A DNA stretch of 64,000 bases from Rariglobus hedericola. Lineage in GTDB: Bacteria > Verrucomicrobiota > Verrucomicrobiia > Opitutales > Opitutaceae. Below are positions 6,614-16,153 of this stretch, piece by piece. The notes under the pieces were generated by a model, which was not told the origin of the DNA, did not search any database, and saw only the letters and a list, made by a program, of their open reading frames with translations. Location of the stretch: contig NZ_VMBG01000001.1 in NCBI RefSeq assembly GCF_007559335.1, forward strand, positions 868,001-932,000, in the 5' to 3' direction. The first letter of the stretch is position 1. Every line of letters begins with the position of its first letter. Made by a program: the position numbers and the translations under genes.

Positions 6614-8962
6614 ATGACGAAACAGGAAAAACAGCAGCTTAGCGAAATCGACATCTGCGATCTGTTCATCACCCCCGCGATCAAAGGCGCTGGATGGGAC
6701 CACCTCACCCAGATTCGCCGAGAAGTTACCCTCACCCCCGGCCCCGTTATCGTCCGTGGCAACATGTCGTCGCGGAACAAGAAGAAGAAGAAATTCGCTG
6801 ACTACGTTCTGCTCAAAGAAACAGGCGTCCCCATCGCCATCGTCGAAGCCAAAGAGAACAATTACACCGTCAGCCACGGCCTCCAGCAAGCCTTGGGCTA
6901 CGCCGGAATTCTCAACGTTCCTAGCGCGTTCAGTTCCAACGGCGACGCGTTCGCCTCTCACAACAAAGTGCCGGCCGCCGGCGAAGACATTGAGTGCGAA
7001 TTCCCCCTCCCTTCCTTCCCCTCGCCCGACGAGCTCTGGAAACGCTACAAAAAGCACCGGAACATCAAGGACGCCGAAGAGGAACTCGTCCTCGAGCCCT
7101 ACCATTTGGACGCCTACGGCAAAGAACCCCGCTACTACCAGAGCGAGGCCATCAACCGCACCCTGGAGGAAATAGCCAAGGGCAAGAAACGGCTCCTTCT
7201 GGTCATGGCCACCGGCACGGGCAAAACCTACACGACCTTTCAAATCATTTGGCGGCTCTGGAAGGCCAAGAAGGCCAAACGCACTCTCTTCCTCGTCGAT
7301 CGCAACATCCTCGCCGACCAGACCCTCGTTAATGACTTCAAGCCGTTCGGTTCGGTGATGACCAAGATCAAGAACCGCAAGATCGACCCTTCCTACGAAA
7401 TTTACCTCGGCCTCTACCAAGCCCTCACCGGACCCGACGAAGAAGACAAAATCTTCAAAAACGTTTCTCGCGACTTCTTTGACCTCATCATCATCGACGA
7501 GTGTCACCGTGGCAGTGCCGCAGATGATTCTGCTTGGCGCGAAATCCTCGATTACTTCTCCGGCGCCACTCAGATCGGCCTCACCGCCACGCCCAAAGAA
7601 ACCAAATACGCCTCCAACATCACTTACTTTGGAGACCCTGTATACACCTACAAATTGAAGCAGGGCATCGAAGACGGCTTCCTCGCTCCTTACAAAGTAG
7701 TCCGTTACCATCTCGATAAAGACCTCATCGGCTGGACGCCCCCGCCCGGCATGACCGATGACCTCGGCAAGGAGATCGAGCAGCGCACTTACAACCAGGC
7801 CGATATGGACCGCATCTTGGTTCTCAACCAACGCACCAAGCTGGTCGCCAAGTGCGTCATGGAACTGCTCAACGCCACGGACCCGTTCTCGAAGACGATC
7901 ATCTTCTGCGAAGATATCGATCACGCCGAGCGCATGCGTGTCGCCATCACCAACGCCGCCGGCCGTCTCGCCCTCGATAATCCTAAATACGTCATGCGCA
8001 TCACCGGCGACAGCGTGGAGGGCAAGGCCGAGCTTGATAACTTCATCGACCCCGAGTCCAAGTTCCCCGTCATTGCCACGACCTCCGAGCTGCTCACCAC
8101 CGGCGTCGACGCCAAGACCTGCAAACTCATCGTTCTGGATAAAACCATCAACTCCATGACCACGTTCAAGCAGATCGTCGGTCGTGGCACTCGCATTGAC
8201 GAAGAATTCGGCAAATTCTTCTTCACTGTGATGGATTTCAAGAATGCCACAGAGCTCTTTAAGGATAAAGACTTCGACGGCGACCCCGTCGTAATTTACG
8301 AGCCCGGCCCAGAAGACCCTCCCGAACCACCCGACCCGCCCGAGCCCGATGATGATATCGTCGAGGAAGGCCCTGGAGAATACGACTCCAAGAAAATCCA
8401 CGTCAGCGGCGTAGAGGTCAAAGTCCTCGCCAAGACGGTCGAATACCGCGGCGACGATGGCCGCATGGTCACCGAGTCTTACTGCGACTACAGCCGTAAG
8501 CACATTCGTAAGGAATACGCCTCGCTCGACGAATTCATCACCACATGGAACGCCTCCAAGAAAAAGGAAGCCATCATCAAGGAGCTTGAGGAATACGGTA
8601 TCGAGCTGCCCAAACTTGCCGAGGAGGTCGGCAAGGAATACGGCGACTTCGATCTGATCTGCCACATCGCCTATGACCAACCGCCGCTCACCCGAAAAGA
8701 GCGGGCCGACAAAGTCAAAAAACGCGATTACTTCACCAAATACGGCGACAAGGCCCGCGCCGTCCTCGTAGCCCTCTTGGATAAATACGCAGACGAGGGC
8801 ATCCTCACCATCGAGAGCCCCAAGGTTCTCAAACTCACCCCGTTCAATACGATGGGCACGCCCGTCGAGATCATCAACGACGCCTTCGGCGGCAAAGCGA
8901 ACTACGAAAGCGCCCTGCAGGACCTCGAGCGCGAACTCTTTAATCAAAAAGCATCAGCATGA
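6614..8962 (+). CDS. hsdR: Type I restriction enzyme R (motor/nuclease) subunit
   Basis: The product has 782 residues, EcoEI-like in length. An N-terminal PD-(D/E)XK nuclease is visible as FADYVL (D63) and IVEAK (E78, K80). The SF2 motor follows: Walker A ATGTGKT at about 199-205, LFLVDRNILADQ, DECH at 295-298 (LIIIDECHRG), GLTATPKE at 322-329, TSELLTTGVDAKT, and motif VI QIVGRGTRID. The C-terminal ~180 residues are the EcoEI_R_C-type helical domain that contacts HsdM. HsdR translocates DNA with ATP and cleaves unmethylated DNA at a distance. It is the first gene of the operon; its stop overlaps the hsdM start by ATGA. A proline/acid linker (EDPPEPPDPPEPDDD) precedes the C-terminal domain. 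Confidence 0.95.
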   Translation: MTKQEKQQLSEIDICDLFITPAIKGAGWDHLTQIRREVTLTPGPVIVRGNMSSRNKKKKKFADYVLLKETGVPIAIVEAKENNYTVSHGLQQALGYAGILNVPSAFSSNGDAFASHNKVPAAGEDIECEFPLPSFPSPDELWKRYKKHRNIKDAEEELVLEPYHLDAYGKEPRYYQSEAINRTLEEIAKGKKRLLLVMATGTGKTYTTFQIIWRLWKAKKAKRTLFLVDRNILADQTLVNDFKPFGSVMTKIKNRKIDPSYEIYLGLYQALTGPDEEDKIFKNVSRDFFDLIIIDECHRGSAADDSAWREILDYFSGATQIGLTATPKETKYASNITYFGDPVYTYKLKQGIEDGFLAPYKVVRYHLDKDLIGWTPPPGMTDDLGKEIEQRTYNQADMDRILVLNQRTKLVAKCVMELLNATDPFSKTIIFCEDIDHAERMRVAITNAAGRLALDNPKYVMRITGDSVEGKAELDNFIDPESKFPVIATTSELLTTGVDAKTCKLIVLDKTINSMTTFKQIVGRGTRIDEEFGKFFFTVMDFKNATELFKDKDFDGDPVVIYEPGPEDPPEPPDPPEPDDDIVEEGPGEYDSKKIHVSGVEVKVLAKTVEYRGDDGRMVTESYCDYSRKHIRKEYASLDEFITTWNASKKKEAIIKELEEYGIELPKLAEEVGKEYGDFDLICHIAYDQPPLTRKERADKVKKRDYFTKYGDKARAVLVALLDKYADEGILTIESPKVLKLTPFNTMGTPVEIINDAFGGKANYESALQDLERELFNQKASA

Positions 8963-10461
8963 GCAACGTAAGCGGAGTCATTAAATCTATTCAGGACATC
9001 ATGCGAAAGGACGTCGGCGTCGATGGCGATGCCCAGCGCATCAGCCAGCTCGTCTGGATGTTCTTCCTTAAGATCTACGACGATCGCGAGGCAGAGATCG
9101 AACTCTTGGAGGACGACTACACCTCGCCCCTCCCCGAGCACCTACGCTGGCGCAATTGGGCCGCTGATTCCGAGGGTATGACCGGCGACGAGCTCAGCGA
9201 CTTCGTCAACTTGCAGCTCTTTCCCACCCTCAAGTTAAAGCTAACCCTGGAAGGCCCGAACGGCAAACGAGCCCAAGTCATCCGCAACGTCTTCGAGGAT
9301 GCCTACAATTACATGAAGTCCGGCACGTTGATGCGCCAAGTCATCAACAAGATCAGCGAGATAAACTTCAACAACACCGAAGACCGCCACACCTTCGGCA
9401 GCATCTACGAGCAAATCCTCAAGGACCTGCAAAGCGCCGGCAACGCGGGGGAATTCTACACCCCGCGCGCCGTCACCCAGTTCATCGTCAACCGCGTGGA
9501 CCCGAAGCTCGACGAGATCGTGCTCGACCCCGCCTGCGGCACCGGCGGCTTCCTCGCCTGCACCATCGACCACAAGCGCAAGAACTATCGCAAATCGCCG
9601 CAAGATGAGGAGGCCCTCATCGAGAGCATCCACGGCGTCGAGAAGAAGGCCCTGCCCCACATGCTCTGCACGACCAACATGATCCTGCACGGCATCGATA
9701 CGCCGACCAATATCCGCCATGGCAACACCCTCGCCCGCCCCTACACGGCCTACACCGACAAGGACCGCGTCCACGTCATCGTCACCAACCCGCCCTTCGG
9801 CGGCACTGAGGAGGACGGCATCGAGAACAACTTCCCCGCCACCTTCCGCACCCGTGAGACCGCCGATCTCTTCATGGCGCTCATCATCAAGCTGCTGAAA
9901 AACCACGGCCGCGCCGCCGTCGTCCTGCCCGATGGCTTCCTCTTCGGTGAGGGCATGAAGACCCGCCTCAAGCAAGACCTCGTGGAGAAGTGCAATCTCC
10001 ACACCATCGTCCGCCTGCCCAACGGCGTCTTCGCGCCCTACACCGGCATCAAGACCAACATTCTCTTCTTCACCAAAAAGCCCGAGAGCGAGCAGCCTGC
10101 CACCTCGCACATCTGGTTCTACGAGCACCCCTACCCGGAAGGCGTCACCAGCTATAACAAGACGAAGCCGATGCGCTTCGAGGAGTTCCAGCCCGAGATC
10201 GATTGGTGGGGCGACGAGGCCGACGGCTTTAAGGCCCGCGTGGAAAACGAGCAGGCTTGGCGCGTCTCCATCGACCAGATCAAGGCCGGCAACTACAACC
10301 TCGACCTCAAGAACCCGCACACAACCGTCGAGAGCCATGGAGAGGTCGACGAACTCCTGCCCAAATACGAAGACCTACTTCGAGACATCGCCAACACCCG
10401 CGCCCGGTTGAAAAACGAACTCCAACGCGCCCTCACCGCCACCGCCGGTTCCGCCGAATGA
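8959..10461 (+). CDS. hsdM: Type I restriction-modification methyltransferase subunit
   Basis: N6-adenine DNA methyltransferase of 500 residues. The N-terminal HsdM helical domain (QDIMRKDVGVDGDAQRISQL) is followed by the SAM-binding motif I LDPACGTGGFL at about 189-199 and the catalytic NPPFGG at 277-282. YEQILKDLQSAGNAGEFYTP is the canonical region just before motif I. Length is normal. With HsdS it methylates the bipartite recognition site, and with HsdR it forms the restriction complex. Overlaps hsdR and hsdS by ATGA at both ends, indicating translational coupling. Confidence 0.96.
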   Translation: MSNVSGVIKSIQDIMRKDVGVDGDAQRISQLVWMFFLKIYDDREAEIELLEDDYTSPLPEHLRWRNWAADSEGMTGDELSDFVNLQLFPTLKLKLTLEGPNGKRAQVIRNVFEDAYNYMKSGTLMRQVINKISEINFNNTEDRHTFGSIYEQILKDLQSAGNAGEFYTPRAVTQFIVNRVDPKLDEIVLDPACGTGGFLACTIDHKRKNYRKSPQDEEALIESIHGVEKKALPHMLCTTNMILHGIDTPTNIRHGNTLARPYTAYTDKDRVHVIVTNPPFGGTEEDGIENNFPATFRTRETADLFMALIIKLLKNHGRAAVVLPDGFLFGEGMKTRLKQDLVEKCNLHTIVRLPNGVFAPYTGIKTNILFFTKKPESEQPATSHIWFYEHPYPEGVTSYNKTKPMRFEEFQPEIDWWGDEADGFKARVENEQAWRVSIDQIKAGNYNLDLKNPHTTVESHGEVDELLPKYEDLLRDIANTRARLKNELQRALTATAGSAE

Positions 10462-12053
10462 AGCTGGAGACGTTTTTCGAAAAGTTCGACCTGTTCGCCG
10501 ACGCGCCCGATGCGGTGCCGAAGTTGCGTGAGCTGGTGCTGGACCTGGCAATTCGCGGCGGTCTGGTGCGCAATATTTCAGAAGAACCTGCGATTTCTTA
10601 CATGTCCGTAGAGGACGCGACGCCAATAAACACCAATAAGGTCCCGTCAAATTGGCGCGTGGTGCTACTGGCAGACGCCATCAAAAACCGGAGCGGCAAC
10701 AGTAAGCTAATCAAAGGAAAGCTTCACGAAGCTCCCGCCCCGGGGCTCTTCCAAGGATTCAGTGCTTCCGGAGCAGACGTTTGGTGCGACAACTTCGAGC
10801 ACGAAGGCCAAGCAATCATCATATCCGCGGTTGGCGCGCGCTGCGGAAAGGCATTCAAGGCGGCAGGAAAGTGGAGTGCGATAGCCAACACGAATATCAC
10901 GCGTCCCGATTCCTCGCTGTTGGACTTTGATTTCGCCTACTTGGTTTTGAACAACGAACATTTCTGGGTGCGAGGCGGCTCGGCCCAGCCGTTCGTGAAG
11001 TTTCCTCCTTCGCTCGATCGGCACTTTGCCCTCCCGCCCCTCGCCGAACAGAAGCGGATCGTGGCGAAGGTGAATGAGTTGATGGCCTTGTGTGATCGGC
11101 TGGCTTTGCAGCAGCAGGAACGGGAAACACGACACGCCGCGCTAGCTCGCGCGTCGCTGTCCCGCTTCGCCGCCGCGCCTACGCCTGCGAGCTTAAACTT
11201 CATCTTTCATCCGTCCTACCACGTTTCCCCCGCCGACCTCCGCAAAGCCATCCTCACCCTCGCCGTCCAAGGCAAACTCGTCCTTCAAGACCCCAACGAC
11301 GAACCGGCGGAGAAGTTGCTCGCACGCCTCGCGCGCGATCACACTCCCGAACAAAGCCGCAACCAAGCCTCACCACTCCCGCCAGTTCCGGTTGATGCAT
11401 TACAATACGAAGTTCCTGAGAGTTGGGCATGGGCTCGCTTCCGTGATGTAGCGATTATCGCTTCAAATCTCGTGAAGCCTGATGAGTTCTTGGCCTTCAC
11501 GCACCTCGCTCCAGACAACATCGAAAAAGGAAATGGCGTGCTCCTGCCATGTAGGACCGTGCGAGAGGACGAAGTTATCAGTTCGAATCACCGGTTTTTT
11601 CCAGGGCAAATCGTGTATTCGAAAATCCGCCCCAACTTGGCCAAGGTCGTAGTCGTAGACTTCGAGGGGCTGTGCAGCGCTGACATGTATCCCATTGATG
11701 CGCTCATAGACGCATCCTATCTCTGGCGTTACATGCTCTCGGCGTCGTTCCTCGCGCAAGCGGTGAAAACAGACACGCGAGTCGCAATGCCGAAGATCAA
11801 TCAGACGGAACTGAACGCGATTGCAGTCCCTGTTCCACCCCTCGCCGAACAACGCCGGATCGTGGCCAAAGTAGAGCAACTGATGGCCTTGGTGGACGCG
11901 TTGGAACAACACCTCGCCGCCTCCCGCTCCACCGCCGGAAACCTCCTCTCATACCTCGTCGCCGAACTCACTGGCACTCCGCGCAACGGCAAAGTCTCGA
12001 AGCCAGCCGTCTCTGGCACCGGTCGCCGCGGTAGACCCCGCAAGTCGGCATAA
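10458..12053 (+). CDS. hsdS: Type I restriction specificity subunit
   Basis: A DNA-recognition subunit of 531 residues with two target-recognition domains, each followed by a conserved helical spacer: PPLAEQKRIVAKVNELMALC at about 192 and PPLAEQRRIVAKVEQLMALV near 460. The duplicated spacers are the diagnostic HsdS feature. The start at 10458 (MKLETFFEKFDLFAD) is set by the ATGA overlap with hsdM. The first recognition domain is somewhat short relative to the second. The last 30 residues are basic (GRRGRPRKSA), an AT-hook-like tail that could add non-specific DNA contact. The gene closes the core operon; a 90-bp gap with lower GC follows. Confidence 0.94.
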   Translation: MKLETFFEKFDLFADAPDAVPKLRELVLDLAIRGGLVRNISEEPAISYMSVEDATPINTNKVPSNWRVVLLADAIKNRSGNSKLIKGKLHEAPAPGLFQGFSASGADVWCDNFEHEGQAIIISAVGARCGKAFKAAGKWSAIANTNITRPDSSLLDFDFAYLVLNNEHFWVRGGSAQPFVKFPPSLDRHFALPPLAEQKRIVAKVNELMALCDRLALQQQERETRHAALARASLSRFAAAPTPASLNFIFHPSYHVSPADLRKAILTLAVQGKLVLQDPNDEPAEKLLARLARDHTPEQSRNQASPLPPVPVDALQYEVPESWAWARFRDVAIIASNLVKPDEFLAFTHLAPDNIEKGNGVLLPCRTVREDEVISSNHRFFPGQIVYSKIRPNLAKVVVVDFEGLCSADMYPIDALIDASYLWRYMLSASFLAQAVKTDTRVAMPKINQTELNAIAVPVPPLAEQRRIVAKVEQLMALVDALEQHLAASRSTAGNLLSYLVAELTGTPRNGKVSKPAVSGTGRRGRPRKSA

Positions 12054-12101
12054 AAACCAAGTTTCACAATTGCCGCTACACTACCTTCTGAAGCTGGCAC
12101 C

Positions 12102-12131
12102 ATGAAACTTCACCGGCTACAGATTAATTAA
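12102..12131 (+). pseudogene. Nine-codon remnant resembling an AAA ATPase start
   Basis: ATG AAA CTT ... TAA encodes MKLHRLQIN and stops. Many AAA15/OLD/SMC-like ATPases begin with precisely this kind of strand (M-K-L-x-x-L-x-I-x-N-F). It lies 12 bp upstream of a complete ATPase that starts in the same way (MRLRHVHISDYKNLK). It may be the 5' scrap of an earlier ATPase gene replaced by the present one, or a leader peptide. Confidence 0.35.
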
Positions 12132-12143
12132 AGACTTACCGCT

Positions 12144-14018
12144 ATGCGCTTAAGGCATGTCCATATCAGCGATTATAAGAATCTAAAGAACTTCGACCTC
12201 ACTTTCGACGGTGATAGTTTTCTGGATGTATTCGTTGGCAAGAATGGCACGGGAAAATCAAACCTCCTCGAAGCGCTCATCGAGATTTTCCGCCATCTGG
12301 ACGGAGCGGACGATGCCCAGATCGATTTCGATTACGACTTAGCCTACGAGATTAAAGGCGAGGAAATCGAGATCACATGGGAGAACTCAATACTCAGCGT
12401 AAATGGCAAAGAGCAAAAGACCCTCGGCAGCGCGCCCAAGCCGGACAACATACTGGTCTACTATTCCGGCCATAACGACACCGTCTCTACGCTGATCGAA
12501 AAATACCAAACGGCCTTTCGGAAAAACCTGATAAAAGCCGATGCATCCGAAACCCGATTTTTCATCGGCCTTGGCTCAGACTATAAAGAGCTATTGTTGA
12601 CAACCGTTCTTCTTCAGCCGGAAGCAAGCATATGCCGCCAATACATCTGCCGCCGATTGGGAATTAAAGGTGTCGCGCCAGACCTTAAAGTTACTTTAAA
12701 GCGCCCTCATTACGCGCTGAAAAAGACGCAATTCGACTTTCTCACAAACGAAGAAGGGCCACAGTTCTGGGGAGCAGCAGGGAGCGCCAAGGACTTCTTA
12801 AGCGTTTTATATAGTTGCACTTCGATCCAGCCAGAGAAAGGCCCCATAAGAACGGAAGGGTATCAAGCCGATGACGATAAATATATTTTCTACGTTAACT
12901 GTCAAAAGCTCACTGACGCATTTTCGGGTAGAGACCCGCACGAACTTTTTAACGCCCTCGATAAGCTCAAGGTGCTAGAGATGCTGGACGGATTATCCGT
13001 CGAACTCCTGCTAGTTAGTGGGGCGTCTGCATACACAAGCCACTTTAGTGACGGGCAGTTTCAAACCGTCTATATCTACGCAATCACCGAGCTGTTCAAA
13101 ACACGGCACTGCATCACACTGCTCGATGAGCCCGACTCGTTTCTCCATCCAGAGTGGCAACACGAGTTCCTCAGCCAGATTTCTGAAATCTCAGACGCCG
13201 CTGCCAAAACGAATCACACCCTGCTAAGCAGCCACAGCGCATCAACAATTTCATCGAGCAATGACAGTCTCATCAGCCTATTCGAAATCGACGGAGCTAC
13301 CGTCAAAATCTCGAAGGTTCCCAAAAGCCAAGTCATCACGACACTGTCAGCCGGATTGATCACGTTCTCAGAAAAGGAAGCTCGCCTCACTATTCAGTTA
13401 TTACTGCGAGGCACGACAAAGCCCGTGCTATTTACTGAGGGGGTTTCAGATGAAGTGATTCTTGAGACTGCATGGGGAAAATTATACCCAGGTGAAACCA
13501 GACCATTCGAAATTCAGAACGCGTTCTGTTGTGGCTTCCTCGGCGGTCTCTTACAAAGAGACGACATTTACGACAATCACCCTCGAAAAACTTTCTTTGG
13601 GCTTTTCGATTTCGACGACGCCTACAACGAGTGGAATGGTTGTAAAGGCGACAGCGTTGAGACCGACCCGCATAAATGTCTGACCAAAAAGTTAAGAGAC
13701 AGAAATAGCTACGTCCTACTTTTGCCCGTGCCTACGGCTGGACCAATCAAAGACCAAGTGATTCACGCTCGGTCTGGCGAACACTTTAAGGCCAATTCAC
13801 GTCTAGCGATGGAGCTACTCTTTCATCAAGTCCCATCGCTTTCAGGACATTTCGAAATCGATCCCAGCCGTCCAGGAAACGTAATCCGTTTTGTTGGAGA
13901 AAAAGTCAGATTCGCTAAAGAAGTCGTCCCACGTCTCGCCCCTGCGCACTTCAAAGTCTTCGAACCTATCTTCGATTTTATTAGATCAAAATGCCCCACC
14001 CCCGCTGCTGACAACTAA
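12144..14018 (+). CDS. AAA family ATPase with possible TOPRIM-like C-terminus, RM-linked
   Basis: Product of 624 residues of the ABC/SMC-like ATPase class found in defence loci. Walker A is GKNGTGKS at 32-39 after a beta strand that begins the protein. Walker B is LLDEPDSFLHPEW at 326-338, and the H-loop SSHS is at 362-365. The usual LSGGQ/SSGE signature is replaced by FSDGQFQTV at 301-309. After the ATPase, LFTEGVSDEVIL (429-440) and FFGLFDFDDAY (484-494) resemble the E and DxD blocks of a TOPRIM nuclease as in OLD proteins; this is suggestive, not proven. The gene is AT-richer than hsdRMS. It is 13 bp from the next gene, so the two probably act together. An OLD/RloA-like defence role is likely. 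Confidence 0.7.
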   Translation: MRLRHVHISDYKNLKNFDLTFDGDSFLDVFVGKNGTGKSNLLEALIEIFRHLDGADDAQIDFDYDLAYEIKGEEIEITWENSILSVNGKEQKTLGSAPKPDNILVYYSGHNDTVSTLIEKYQTAFRKNLIKADASETRFFIGLGSDYKELLLTTVLLQPEASICRQYICRRLGIKGVAPDLKVTLKRPHYALKKTQFDFLTNEEGPQFWGAAGSAKDFLSVLYSCTSIQPEKGPIRTEGYQADDDKYIFYVNCQKLTDAFSGRDPHELFNALDKLKVLEMLDGLSVELLLVSGASAYTSHFSDGQFQTVYIYAITELFKTRHCITLLDEPDSFLHPEWQHEFLSQISEISDAAAKTNHTLLSSHSASTISSSNDSLISLFEIDGATVKISKVPKSQVITTLSAGLITFSEKEARLTIQLLLRGTTKPVLFTEGVSDEVILETAWGKLYPGETRPFEIQNAFCCGFLGGLLQRDDIYDNHPRKTFFGLFDFDDAYNEWNGCKGDSVETDPHKCLTKKLRDRNSYVLLLPVPTAGPIKDQVIHARSGEHFKANSRLAMELLFHQVPSLSGHFEIDPSRPGNVIRFVGEKVRFAKEVVPRLAPAHFKVFEPIFDFIRSKCPTPAADN

Positions 14019-14031
14019 CCCACTTATCCCA

Positions 14032-16152
14032 ATGAATTTCGAACAGCCTAAGCCTGATTCAAAAAAATATGCTGATCTCATTTCAGACATCGAAAAAGGC
14101 ATCATTAAGATCCCGAAGTTCCAACGTGAGTTCGTCTGGGGAATCGATAAGACGGCCAATCTTCTGGACAGCATTTTGAAAGGTTACCCTATAGGCACCT
14201 TCATTCTTTGGAAGACCAACGAACGGATCAACGACATCAAGAACGTCGGAAATCTCGATATTCCTCCTACTCCGGACGGCACGAAGGTGGAATACGTTTT
14301 GGATGGGCAGCAGCGGATCACCTCCTTGTTTGCCGCCTATCGCGGGGCCAAAATCCAAAAGGTTGGAGAGAAGAAGGTGACGGACTACAGCGACATCGTC
14401 GTGAACATCGATATCGATATCAGCGATAGTGACAGACAGGTCATTTCGGCCGAACCGACCGGCAAGAAATACATCTCGTTGAGCACCGTCCTGAACTTCA
14501 ACTACGCCAAGTCGAAAGAACTGGAATCGCAGTTCAGCAGCAACGAAATGCAGCTCATCGATTCCTACTCGACGGCTTTTCGCACCTACGAATTTTCCAC
14601 CGTGGTATTGAGGAAAGAAGACATCGATTCCGCGATCGAGGTTTTCACACGGATCAACACAGGGGGCCAGACTTTGACGCTGTTCGAAATCATGTCGGCG
14701 AAGACCTACGATGAAGAGCAGCAGTTCGACATGACGGTGAAGTGGGCAGACTTCGTTAAGGAGCTAAAGGACATCAAATACGAAGGGGTTTCAAACTCGG
14801 TTGTGCTGAGCCTCCTATCTCTGGTCCTCAGCCGAACCAAGGAATGCAAGCGCAAGACGATTCTTGCATTGGACAAGCAATCGATCATCGACGCTTGGGA
14901 TGATGCTATCTCGGCGCTGAAGGACAGTATCGACTATTTCCGGACAACCTACCGAATCCCGGTCTCGCAAATCTTACCCTACGACGCACTCCTGATACCC
15001 TTTGGTTACTTTTTCTACCACCATAAGGACAAGCCCTCGGGACTTCAAAAGAAGCTCCTAGAAGAGTTCTTTTGGCGGATGTCCCTTAGCTTCCGATACT
15101 CCAGCTCCACGGAATCCAGGCTGGCGCAGGACATCAAGAGGATCGACACGATCCTTGAAGAGAATCGTCCCGACTACGCCGACATCAAAGTCGATTTGGA
15201 TTCACCGCGAGCGCTGGTCGAGACGAACTTCAGCGCTGGGAACAGCTACTGCAAAGCCGTCCTGTGTCTGTTGGCCTATCAGGAGCCCAAAGACTTCAGA
15301 GACAACGGCAAGGTGATCTTGGACAATTCTTGGCTCAAAATCGCCAACAGCAAAAACTACCACCACTTCTTCCCCAAAGCCTACTTCAAGACAAAGGAAA
15401 CCGCGAATGCCAACAGTTTGGTGAACATCACTTTTGTTAGTGATCATCTCAACAAGCGCAAAATCGGAGCGAAAGCTCCTTCGGTTTACATCCGCGATTT
15501 TCACGATGAAAACAGCGAGATTAATATCGCGCTGAACTCGCACTTCATCGACCTAAAGGGATTTGGAATCGAGAGCGACGACTACGCTACCTTTCTAGCG
15601 AAGCGATCGAAGCTGATTTATGACGCACTAAAGTCGCGCATCGAACTCACCCACCAGGAATCGGTGAACGAAGAGCTGGAGCAGCTCATACACGCGGGCG
15701 AAAGTGCTCGAGTAGAGTTCAAGTCCACTTTGCGCTACGATCTAAAAACCAAGGAAGTGAACAATAAACTGGAATTCGTGATCGCGAAGACAATCGCAGC
15801 TTTCCTGAATTCCGAAGGAGGAAACCTCCTGATAGGCATCGACGATAATTCGAATGCGTTAGGTCTGGAGAACGACCTACAAACGCTTGGGAAGCAGAAT
15901 ACTGATGGCTTCGAATTACATTTAATCGGGCTCATCAAAAAATACGTGGGCGCAGAATATGGAGGCCACACCAAGATTTCATTCCCCTTCTACGACAGCC
16001 AACAAATCTGCCGTATTCAGGTTTCTCGTAGTGGCACTCCAGTGTTCATGTCGTATGAAGGAAAGGATGAATTCTTCGTGCGCACAGGCTGCTCATCCCA
16101 ATCCCTGAGCCGAGGGGAGCAAAGTATATACGAGAAAGAGCATTGGTTATGA
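14032..16152 (+). CDS. DUF262 / HNH-like / AlbA_2 (Schlafen-type) fusion protein
   Basis: A protein of 706 residues with three recognisable parts. Residues 12-225 are a DUF262 (GmrS-type) domain: IPKFQREFVW at 27-36 and LDGQQRITSL at 90-99, the ParB-like DGQQR motif. Residues 440-490 hold NYHHFFPKAYF with NSLVNITFVSDHLNKRKIG, resembling the His-Me/HNH nuclease of DUF1524/GmrD. Residues 555-706 are an AlbA_2/Schlafen AAA-4 domain: ESARVEFKSTLRYD, AFLNSEGGNLLIGIDD, and FFVRTGCSSQSLS. GmrSD proteins restrict modified DNA using NTP; Schlafen-type domains bind or cut nucleic acid. The start at 14032 leaves a 13-bp gap after the ATPase. AT-rich, probably acquired. Nuclease activity is inferred from motifs only. 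Confidence 0.75.
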   Translation: MNFEQPKPDSKKYADLISDIEKGIIKIPKFQREFVWGIDKTANLLDSILKGYPIGTFILWKTNERINDIKNVGNLDIPPTPDGTKVEYVLDGQQRITSLFAAYRGAKIQKVGEKKVTDYSDIVVNIDIDISDSDRQVISAEPTGKKYISLSTVLNFNYAKSKELESQFSSNEMQLIDSYSTAFRTYEFSTVVLRKEDIDSAIEVFTRINTGGQTLTLFEIMSAKTYDEEQQFDMTVKWADFVKELKDIKYEGVSNSVVLSLLSLVLSRTKECKRKTILALDKQSIIDAWDDAISALKDSIDYFRTTYRIPVSQILPYDALLIPFGYFFYHHKDKPSGLQKKLLEEFFWRMSLSFRYSSSTESRLAQDIKRIDTILEENRPDYADIKVDLDSPRALVETNFSAGNSYCKAVLCLLAYQEPKDFRDNGKVILDNSWLKIANSKNYHHFFPKAYFKTKETANANSLVNITFVSDHLNKRKIGAKAPSVYIRDFHDENSEINIALNSHFIDLKGFGIESDDYATFLAKRSKLIYDALKSRIELTHQESVNEELEQLIHAGESARVEFKSTLRYDLKTKEVNNKLEFVIAKTIAAFLNSEGGNLLIGIDDNSNALGLENDLQTLGKQNTDGFELHLIGLIKKYVGAEYGGHTKISFPFYDSQQICRIQVSRSGTPVFMSYEGKDEFFVRTGCSSQSLSRGEQSIYEKEHWL

Positions 16153-16153
16153 G

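Noticed and set aside
6581-8947. A 788-codon open frame antisense to hsdR
   Set aside because: It is the mirror of a strongly supported hsdR gene with all motor motifs; the antisense translation has no domain and a composition typical of a GC-rich shadow frame.
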